Shown here: in pieces, positions 25,555-31,906 of the stretch | How the letters are laid out: the number at the start of each line of letters is the position of its first letter | Position numbering within the stretch: position 1 is the first letter of the stretch | Assembly (NCBI GenBank): GCA_001941045.1 | Contig: MSHD01000065.1 | Span: 1-36,112, forward strand | From: Lachnospiraceae bacterium Zagget2 | Lineage (GTDB): Bacteria; Bacillota; Clostridia; Lachnospirales; Lachnospiraceae | DNA: 36,112 nt | Direction: 5' to 3' | Position numbers and translations under genes: made by a program | The notes under the pieces: model-generated | What the model was told of the DNA's origin: nothing | The model's input: only the letters and a program-made list of their open reading frames with translations | The model's database searches: none

Positions 25555-28209
25555 ATGGCAAAGAAACAGACGACAACCTTTGTACAGGACTTTGCCTTTT
25601 ATGAACAGCTCTGGTATTATTACACTACCAATAGAGGAAAAATTCGTTCAAGGTACAACGACCTCACAAAGAAGTTCCTTGCGTATAATGATGCAGATGA
25701 GAATCCTGACGCTTTCCTGCGCAAGCCGCAGTTCGAGGCTTTGGAGATGTATGTCTTTATCAAGGAATTCATGAATAACGCTCATATGTACGAGATTTTT
25801 GATGATTGGAGAAAACATCAGGGCAGATTTTCTGATGCTTCGTATTATACAGTTACCAAATGGGGACAATTTTCTATATTTACAACAGACTTCAATGAGC
25901 AGAATGAAACCATTTTTAAGCAGATGAAGAAATACAAGGAGGACTATCCGAACTATATTTATGCTCTTACAATGGGTTTAGGGAAAACCATACTCATGGC
26001 CACATGTATATTTTATGAGTTCCTTCTTGCGAAGAAGTACCCAAAGGACAATCGCTATTGCCATAATGCATTGGTGTTTGCACCTGACAAGACTGTACTG
26101 GAATCTCTCCGTGAGATTATGACCTTCGATAAAACAAAGGTCGTTCCGCCGGAGTATGCCCGTGTGTTGGATGCCAACATCAAATTTCATTTTCTGGACG
26201 AGAGTGGAGTCACTCTGCACACGATAGATGATTCCGATTTTAACATCGTAATCTCAAACAACCAGAAAATCATCGTAAAGAAAAAGCGCAAGGAGGACAA
26301 TCCAGCGGATGTTCTCTTTGGCACAGGATCTCTTCTTGCAGATATTTACGGCGGCGATGATGACGGGGATGATGTATGGGACGATTCGTCCCTGATGGAC
26401 AACCAACGGTTCAAGAAACTCTGTCGCTTGCCACAACTCGGTGTCTATGTAGATGAGGCGCACCACCTCTTCGGCGCTAACCTGGAAAAAGAACTTCGTT
26501 CCGGCGGAGCAAATAAGACCACGCTGCGAAACACAATCAATCTTCTCGCAGCCAGAACCTCCATTGTGGCGTGCTATAACTATACGGGTACTCCATATGT
26601 CAATAATCAGGTGCTGCCGGAGGTAGTTTATGCCTATGGTCTGAACGAATCCATTTCCAGAGGATTTTTGAAGGATGCCGATCCTATTGGTTTTGAAAAT
26701 GTAAAGAATGAGGAATTTCTCCGCACGGCAATTACCATGTTCTGGGAGCGTTATGGTGGCAAGACCTATGAAGGGCTTGCACCGAAGCTCGCTATTTTCG
26801 CTGCTGGTGTTCAGGAGGCCACGGATGTGGTACGCCCTACTGTAGAAAAGGTTCTGAGCGAACTGGGTATTTCTTTTTCTACGATTCTTGTCAACACAGG
26901 AGATTCGACCGTAACCAGGGACGAGGATATCCGAAATTTCAATAATCTTGATGTGGTTGGAACAGAAGGTAGCAGAAAACAGTTCATTATTCTTGTTGAA
27001 AAAGGTCGAGAGGGTTGGAATTGCCGCTCTCTGCTCGGTATTGCTTTGTTTCGCAGCCCGAAGTCAAAGATTTTTGTACTACAGGCTACGATGCGTTGCC
27101 TGCGAAAATTGACGGATGAGCAACTGAAAGCGACGGTTTTTCTCTCGAAAGAGAATTACGATACTCTGAATGATGAGTTGAAAAAGAATTATAATATGGA
27201 AATTTCCGACTTCGGAAAATCTTCCTCAAAACCGAAGAATAAATATAAGGTTCGTGTGGTGCCCCCTCCTCGCAGTATCCGTATGAAGAGACTGTGGCAC
27301 GAGTATTCGCTTGTTGAGAAAGACTATAGCTCGCCCGTCAATTTTGATTTGTCTTCTCTGGATGAATCCAAATATGAAGCGAAGATGTACGAAAAGGGCA
27401 GCTTACGAGTAAACTTTTCTGAGAAAGAAACTAACATCGATGCCATGAAACAGCAGATGAAATATAGCGAGTTTTCTCTTATAGGCGAGATTTCGCGCTA
27501 TATGAATATCCCATGCCTTACAATTTCGAGGATACTCCGTGAGTCGGTTGCCGGCAGCGAGGCTATTGTTGCTGCGGTAAATCGGCATAATGAAATCCTC
27601 GATGACGTGATTATCCCGATGATTTTTCATACCCTCTATGAGGTAAAGAGTACAAAGCGTAGCGAGGATGTCGATCTGGTTCTGCTCCGTGAGCCGAAGA
27701 ATGCCGGATACTATGAATTCTCTGCATCTGATGACCTGGTTATTACCAAAGATCACAACAGCTTCAAGCCAGAGGAAATCGCTAAGAGCTTTCATGCGGA
27801 TACCTATTGCTTCGACTCCAAACCGGAGCGGGAATGCTTTATGCAGTACATCACGAGCGGAAAGGTCAAAGAGGTATACTTCACAGGGATGTTTACTTCA
27901 AATCAGGGCGATCTCTCAGTGCAGTATTTTGACCCGGAATCAAAGCGTGTACGCAATTATTATCCTGATTTCCTTGCCCGCATGGAAGATGGTTCCTATG
28001 AGCTTATTGAGGTCAAAGGCGACAACATGATTGACAATGCAGTCGTCAGGGCAAAGAAAGAAGCTGCTGAAGAAATGGCAGTAGCTAGCGGAGTCCGCTA
28101 CTTGATGTATGCAGGCAGTGTACTCATGAAGTCTAATGTACTTGAGTCGGATATAGATACACAGTCTATTTTTAACTTAGAGCGGATAGCTGATAGCAAA
28201 GAGGTGTAG
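25555..28209 (+). CDS. Type III-like restriction subunit (Res), helicase plus nuclease
   Basis: SF2 helicase-nuclease of 884 aa. Walker A is TMGLGKT (139-145), the DEAH box is at 300-303, GTPYVNN resembles motif III, and GREGWNCRSLLGIALF plus LQATMRCLRK correspond to motifs V and VI of type III Res. The C-terminal endonuclease has YYPDFLAR with Asp805 and LIEVKGD with Glu819 and Lys821, a complete PD...ExK site. All parts look intact, so the enzyme should be active with the Mod protein. Type III enzymes cut after ATP-driven movement between head-to-head sites. The immediate partnership with helicase-nuclease and DinD genes is not part of the standard two-gene type III system. Confidence 0.93.
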   Translation: MAKKQTTTFVQDFAFYEQLWYYYTTNRGKIRSRYNDLTKKFLAYNDADENPDAFLRKPQFEALEMYVFIKEFMNNAHMYEIFDDWRKHQGRFSDASYYTVTKWGQFSIFTTDFNEQNETIFKQMKKYKEDYPNYIYALTMGLGKTILMATCIFYEFLLAKKYPKDNRYCHNALVFAPDKTVLESLREIMTFDKTKVVPPEYARVLDANIKFHFLDESGVTLHTIDDSDFNIVISNNQKIIVKKKRKEDNPADVLFGTGSLLADIYGGDDDGDDVWDDSSLMDNQRFKKLCRLPQLGVYVDEAHHLFGANLEKELRSGGANKTTLRNTINLLAARTSIVACYNYTGTPYVNNQVLPEVVYAYGLNESISRGFLKDADPIGFENVKNEEFLRTAITMFWERYGGKTYEGLAPKLAIFAAGVQEATDVVRPTVEKVLSELGISFSTILVNTGDSTVTRDEDIRNFNNLDVVGTEGSRKQFIILVEKGREGWNCRSLLGIALFRSPKSKIFVLQATMRCLRKLTDEQLKATVFLSKENYDTLNDELKKNYNMEISDFGKSSSKPKNKYKVRVVPPPRSIRMKRLWHEYSLVEKDYSSPVNFDLSSLDESKYEAKMYEKGSLRVNFSEKETNIDAMKQQMKYSEFSLIGEISRYMNIPCLTISRILRESVAGSEAIVAAVNRHNEILDDVIIPMIFHTLYEVKSTKRSEDVDLVLLREPKNAGYYEFSASDDLVITKDHNSFKPEEIAKSFHADTYCFDSKPERECFMQYITSGKVKEVYFTGMFTSNQGDLSVQYFDPESKRVRNYYPDFLARMEDGSYELIEVKGDNMIDNAVVRAKKEAAEEMAVASGVRYLMYAGSVLMKSNVLESDIDTQSIFNLERIADSKEV

Positions 28210-28293
28210 AAAGGTTTCAGGAGTTGCAGGCACAGTTGTGGTATATGAGTAGATGATTGGAAGGTGCAAAACGAAAACGAGGTGTGATTCATA

Positions 28294-28662
28294 ATGATTT
28301 ATTTCTATGACGATGTGTGTGCAAAAACAGTTGAAACTATAAAGAGTGCTTGTGATTGTGAACATATTCTCAATGACTTGCGTCGTATCGAGCAGGCAGA
28401 ACGAAATATTCAATTGTATGGAGACTTACTGACAGCACATCAGCTTGACCTTGAACTACGGCAAAAATATCCATGTATCAATAATATGTTAGATTTGGCC
28501 AATTCGATTAACACTTCAGATACACAAACACAAGGAAACTGTTCGAAAAATGAAGCAATAAAAACCCATCTCGATCAGGACTATTTTGGAATCCTTTGCG
28601 ATACAGCAATCAAGAAACAAATAATTTCCAGTATCAAAGAATTTATCAAAAGGGTGGATTAA
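28294..28662 (+). CDS. Small hypothetical protein (122 aa)
   Basis: I do not recognise this protein. It is soluble, mostly helical and acidic, with repeated Cys (DVCAKTVETIKSACDCEHIL near the start and two more later) and a RRIEQAERNIQLYGDLLTAH helix that could pair in a coiled coil. The ATG at 28294 has only a weak GAGGTG ribosome site. It lies 84 nt after res in the same direction, with no terminator seen between, so it may be read with the restriction genes. Its AT-rich codon use fits the island. Confidence 0.6.
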   Translation: MIYFYDDVCAKTVETIKSACDCEHILNDLRRIEQAERNIQLYGDLLTAHQLDLELRQKYPCINNMLDLANSINTSDTQTQGNCSKNEAIKTHLDQDYFGILCDTAIKKQIISSIKEFIKRVD

Positions 28663-28727
28663 ATGGGCAAAAGTGAATGAGAAATAGAAGAGGCTGTGAG
28701 GATAATTGGAGAAAAGACAGGAAATAG

Positions 28728-29435
28728 ATGAGGGCATATAAAAAAATAACAATATTGACGGGCTTTACGACGATAATTGTGTTAGTTTGCAGTGTAATTT
28801 TGCATTATTGGTTTATAGAAAACAGTGAAATAAACTTTTGGTTGAATGTGTTTCTGGCTGTTTTTGGCAGTGCGTTGCTAACGACACTTACTTCGTGGGT
28901 AACGTACTTTTACGAAAAGCGTCAAACGATGGAGGGATTTGCCTATAGTACCCGCAGGATTTTGAGATCTATTAACCATTATCAGCGATCATTTAGCTTG
29001 GAAGATAAAATTAAGTTTTTTCTTGCTTATTCGGATGAATCTAAAGATGATTGGGACATGCAAATGGGGAACATGGATTTCTTCTTTGAAAAAATTCATC
29101 ACAACAGGAAGTACATCTATGAAAATATCTATATGCCGATTTTAACATTTAATCAGGCAGTTGGAAAACATATTTGGCATTTTAGATGGTACATGGATGG
29201 AACTGGGAAAAATGAAGCTGTTATGGAAGGCTTTATAAAGGAATTAGAAGATATGCTCATAGAGGAAGAAGAAAAAAATTTTCCTGTAGAGTTTTCGGAA
29301 GATGGCATCCCGATTCGATATGGGCAATTTATAACAACGAAACCGAAACTGGTTAAAAATATACAGGAAGAACTTAATGGCAAGTATTTTGAGTGCATGT
29401 ATGGTAAGAAAATCAAAAAGAAAGCGGTTAGATAA
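28728..29435 (+). CDS. Small membrane protein with a soluble C-terminal domain (235 aa)
   Basis: No family recognised. Two transmembrane helices lie at the start (about residues 8-30, ITILTGFTTIIVLVCSVILH, and about 38-60, FWLNVFLAVFGSALLTTLTS). A cytoplasmic domain of about 170 residues follows, rich in aromatic and charged residues (STRRILRSINHYQRSFSLED; HIWHFRWYMDGTGKNEAVME). The tail is basic (KKIKKKAVR). The start is the ATG at 28728 after AGGAAATAG. It lies between the restriction genes and the DUF3791/DUF3990 cluster. Small two-helix proteins in defence islands are sometimes membrane effectors; that is only a possibility here. Confidence 0.65.
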   Translation: MRAYKKITILTGFTTIIVLVCSVILHYWFIENSEINFWLNVFLAVFGSALLTTLTSWVTYFYEKRQTMEGFAYSTRRILRSINHYQRSFSLEDKIKFFLAYSDESKDDWDMQMGNMDFFFEKIHHNRKYIYENIYMPILTFNQAVGKHIWHFRWYMDGTGKNEAVMEGFIKELEDMLIEEEEKNFPVEFSEDGIPIRYGQFITTKPKLVKNIQEELNGKYFECMYGKKIKKKAVR

Positions 29436-29455
29436 ATGATTTGGGAGATGATCTT

Positions 29456-29659
29456 ATGAGCAAATTATCCTTTGTATCCTTTTGTGTTGAATATTATGCT
29501 GACTACATAAATCAGCCCAGTGAAAAAGTATATGATTTATTCAAAAGGGAAAAGGTCCTGGACATGCTCCGTGATGATTATGAAGACCTTCATGGTATGA
29601 GCATGGAATACATGATGCAATTTATCGATCGGTATCTGGGAGGTGATCAGGCATGTTAG
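29456..29659 (+). CDS. DUF3791-like small protein (possible antitoxin)
   Basis: A protein of 67 aa from the ATG at 29456, chosen because GGGAG lies 8 nt before it; an upstream start at 29441 has no such site. The pattern FVSFCVEYYADYINQPSEKV then YDLFKREKVLDMLRDDYEDL with LHG and a final FIDRYLGG matches the DUF3791 family. Its stop overlaps the ATG of the DUF3990-like gene, the usual tight pairing of these two families. Being small, first and coupled, it could be the antitoxin of the pair; that is inference from layout. Confidence 0.75.
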   Translation: MSKLSFVSFCVEYYADYINQPSEKVYDLFKREKVLDMLRDDYEDLHGMSMEYMMQFIDRYLGGDQAC

Positions 29660-30147
29660 TGTATCACGGGACGACGTTGGAGGTACGTCGGCCGAAAATT
29701 ATCACCAGTGAAATCGGAAGAGACTTCGGATTCGCTTTTTACACCACGGATATAAAAGAGCAGGCTGAGCGGTGGGCTGTTCGCCGTGCGAAGCTTCAGA
29801 CGAGGTTCAATAGAAAAAAAGAACAGGCAGTTGTAAATATTTATGAATGGAGCGAAAGTCATATCCTGAAGGAGAAGATTTTTCATGATGCTTCGATGGA
29901 CTGGCTTGATATGGTAGTACAGTGTCGAAGTGACATCAGATATCGCCATGATTATGATATTGTAACTGGAAAAATTGCAAATGACAACGTAGGTGAGACA
30001 GTATCTTATGTTGTGCAGGGGATTATGAGAAAAGAAGACGCTGTAGAGCGACTGAAGTTTGAAAAGATTAATAATCAGATTGCTTTCTGTACAGAAGCAG
30101 CCCTGGCTGAACTGACATTTGTAGAGAGTTACATTGTGGAGGCGTAG
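29653..30147 (+). CDS. DUF3990-like protein (ADP-ribosyltransferase-like, possible toxin)
   Basis: A protein of 164 aa. The N-terminus MLVYHGTTLEVRRPKI followed by GRDFGFAFYTTDIKEQAERW is the DUF3990 signature: a YHG strand, then D-F-G and a F-Y-T-T strand. It resembles the H-Y part of diphtheria-toxin-type ADP-ribosyltransferases, a clan to which DUF3990 is related. Later YDIVTGKIANDNVGE is also typical. No obvious catalytic Glu could be placed by eye, so enzymatic activity is uncertain. The ATG overlaps the DUF3791-like stop (ATGTTAG). The third small gene follows after 4 nt. A toxin-antitoxin or NAD-using defence role is plausible but unproven. Confidence 0.75.
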   Translation: MLVYHGTTLEVRRPKIITSEIGRDFGFAFYTTDIKEQAERWAVRRAKLQTRFNRKKEQAVVNIYEWSESHILKEKIFHDASMDWLDMVVQCRSDIRYRHDYDIVTGKIANDNVGETVSYVVQGIMRKEDAVERLKFEKINNQIAFCTEAALAELTFVESYIVEA

Positions 30148-30151
30148 ATTG

Positions 30152-30370
30152 ATGGCACATGCAACAATAAGAGCGACGCTGATACCTGAAATTGTCAGGA
30201 TGATCACGGAGAAGTTTCATATATCAGAAGAAGAGGCGATGGATCAGTACTATACTTCCAGAACAGCAGAGGCATTATCGGATTCCGAGACTGGTTTGTA
30301 TGGGCAGTCCGCATTATTTATTTTTGGCTTGTTTTGTCAGGAAAAAGCCGGAAGGGAATCGAAAAGGGTG
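30152..30370 (+). CDS. Third small gene of the DUF3990 cluster, read through into the phosphatase gene
   Basis: From the ATG at 30152 (GGAGGCG 8 nt upstream) about 65 residues form a compact helical domain: TIRATLIPEIVRMITEKFHI, SEEEAMDQYYTSRTAEALSD and SETGLYGQSALFIFGLFCQE. Similar small proteins accompany DUF3791 and DUF3990 genes. No stop codon follows: the frame runs through the next 13 codons into the phosphatase gene at 30371, giving a 226-residue fused ORF to 30832. Either the native stop was lost where the island meets the host sequence, or the two are now made as one protein. It is a real domain with an odd end. Confidence 0.6.
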
Positions 30371-30832
30371 ATGAAAATTCTTTTTGTATGCCACGGCAAT
30401 ATTTGTAGAAGCACCATGGCTCAATACGTCATGCAGTACCTCGTCGACCAGCGTGGTCTCGCCGACGCTTTCTACATCGACTCCGCCGCCACGAGCCGCG
30501 AGGAGATCGGCAATCGTCCGTACCATGGTACGCAGCGGAAGCTGCGCGAGGTAGGCATTCCCTGCGGGGATCACCGCGCGGTGCAGATGACGCGGCAGGA
30601 TTATGAGAAATATGACTACCTCATCGGGATGGATACCTGGAACATCCGCAACATGACCCGCATCGCGGGCGGCGACCCGGAGGGAAAGATTCATAAGCTG
30701 ATGGACTACACAGAGCGGAAGGGCGATATCGCGGACCCGTGGTACACCGGAGATTTTGACGAGACCTATGTCGACGTGCGGGAAGGTTGTGAGGCGCTGC
30801 TCGCGCACATTCTGAAGGAGGACCTGTATTGA
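30371..30832 (+). CDS. Low-molecular-weight protein tyrosine phosphatase
   Basis: Phosphatase of 153 aa when started at the ATG at 30371, the normal length of the family. The P-loop is VCHGNICRS with Cys7 and Arg13 (C-x5-R), and the general-acid loop is DPWYTGDFDETY. YDYLIGMDTWNIRNM is also typical. Downstream of about 30420 the DNA becomes GC-rich like the flanks, so this is probably host sequence just outside the island. The upstream domain is in frame with it, with no stop. A fair GGAAGGGA site lies some 14 nt before the ATG, so separate translation is possible. Its stop overlaps the TTG start of the next gene by 2 nt. Confidence 0.92.
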   Translation: MKILFVCHGNICRSTMAQYVMQYLVDQRGLADAFYIDSAATSREEIGNRPYHGTQRKLREVGIPCGDHRAVQMTRQDYEKYDYLIGMDTWNIRNMTRIAGGDPEGKIHKLMDYTERKGDIADPWYTGDFDETYVDVREGCEALLAHILKEDLY

Positions 30833-31905
30833 AATTAATACACTGCGCCGATCTCCATCTGGACTCGCGGATGGAGACGGGGCTTACGAAGGAGAAGGCG
30901 AAGGAGCGGCGGCTGGAACTTCTGCGGACTTTCACGCAGATGGTGGAACGCGGAGCGGCGGAAGGCGTGGATGCGGTGCTGCTCTGCGGTGATCTCTTCG
31001 ACGCGCGGACGATCTCGGCGCGCGCGAGAAACTGCGTGCTGGATGCGGTGCGGGAGCACCCGGGAATGCGCTTTTATTATCTGCAGGGAAATCACGATCA
31101 GAACAGTTTCCTGCGCGATCTTGCGGAAATACCGGAGAACCTGAAGATTTTCGGTTCCGACTGGATGAGCTATGAGGAGCAGGACGGCGTGACGATCACC
31201 GGCGCGGAGATCACGGATGAGACGGCGGATGCGCTCACAGAGCGCCTGATTCTCGATGCGGAGCGAGTCAACATTATCATGCTGCATGGTCAGGTGACAG
31301 AGTACGGTGCGAAGCGGCAGACGGAGGGCTTTTCCTTAAAAAAGCTGAAAAACCGGAATATTGATTATCTTGCGCTCGGGCATATCCACAGTTATCGGAA
31401 GGAGCGACTGGATGAGCGCGGCGTGTGGTGCTACAGCGGCTGCCTGGAGGGGCGCGGCTTTGACGAGTGCGGAGAGAAGGGTTACGTGCTTCTCGAGGTG
31501 AAGGACGGGCGTCTGTCGAGTGAGTTTATTCCTTTTGCATGCAGGCGTTTTCATGAAGTGCGTGTGGATGTCTCCGCTCTGCTCACGCAGGAGGAGATCC
31601 GGCGCGCGCTGCGCCGGGAGCTGCAGGAGATTCCGCCGACGGATGCGGTGAAACTTGTGCTGACAGGAGAGACCTCGCCGGAAGCGGAGAAGGACGCGGC
31701 TGCGATCGAGAAATGGCTGGAGAACGATTACTATCTTCTGAAGGTGAAGGACGAAACGCGGCTTGCCATCCGACCGGAGGATTATCAGTACGATGTGTCG
31801 TTGAAGGGCGAGTTTGTCCGGCTGGTGCTCGCGTCACGCCTGTCCGCGACGGATAAGGAACAGGTGCTGTGGCTCGGCATCCGCGCGCTGGCGGGGGAGG
31901 ATTAG
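30829..31905 (+). CDS. Metallophosphoesterase, SbcD/YhaO-like DNA repair exonuclease subunit
   Basis: Calcineurin-type nuclease of 358 aa. Metal-binding motifs occur in order: CADLHLDS (D-x-H, residues 6-8), LLCGDLFD, QGNHDQ, IMLHGQ and LGHIHSY. The start is TTG at 30829 with GGAGG upstream, overlapping the phosphatase stop. A capping domain of about 130 residues follows the catalytic core. The next gene encodes an SbcC/YhaN-like ATPase 1 nt away, so the two should form a Mre11/Rad50-type complex acting on DNA ends. B. subtilis YhaO/YhaN is the closest named pair by layout. Confidence 0.9.
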   Translation: MKLIHCADLHLDSRMETGLTKEKAKERRLELLRTFTQMVERGAAEGVDAVLLCGDLFDARTISARARNCVLDAVREHPGMRFYYLQGNHDQNSFLRDLAEIPENLKIFGSDWMSYEEQDGVTITGAEITDETADALTERLILDAERVNIIMLHGQVTEYGAKRQTEGFSLKKLKNRNIDYLALGHIHSYRKERLDERGVWCYSGCLEGRGFDECGEKGYVLLEVKDGRLSSEFIPFACRRFHEVRVDVSALLTQEEIRRALRRELQEIPPTDAVKLVLTGETSPEAEKDAAAIEKWLENDYYLLKVKDETRLAIRPEDYQYDVSLKGEFVRLVLASRLSATDKEQVLWLGIRALAGED

Positions 31906-31906
31906 G

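Larger units (their letters stand above)
9302..30370. other. AT-rich accessory (defence) island
   Basis: Between the AI-2E gene and the phosphatase the DNA is clearly AT-richer than the flanks (sample: 19 of 60 G+C at 16501-16560, against 40 of 60 at 30961-31020). It carries almost only defence, toxin-antitoxin and unknown genes. No integrase, transposase, tRNA or obvious attachment repeats were found, so the way it arrived is unclear. The edges are set by composition and gene content and are approximate. Confidence 0.65.
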
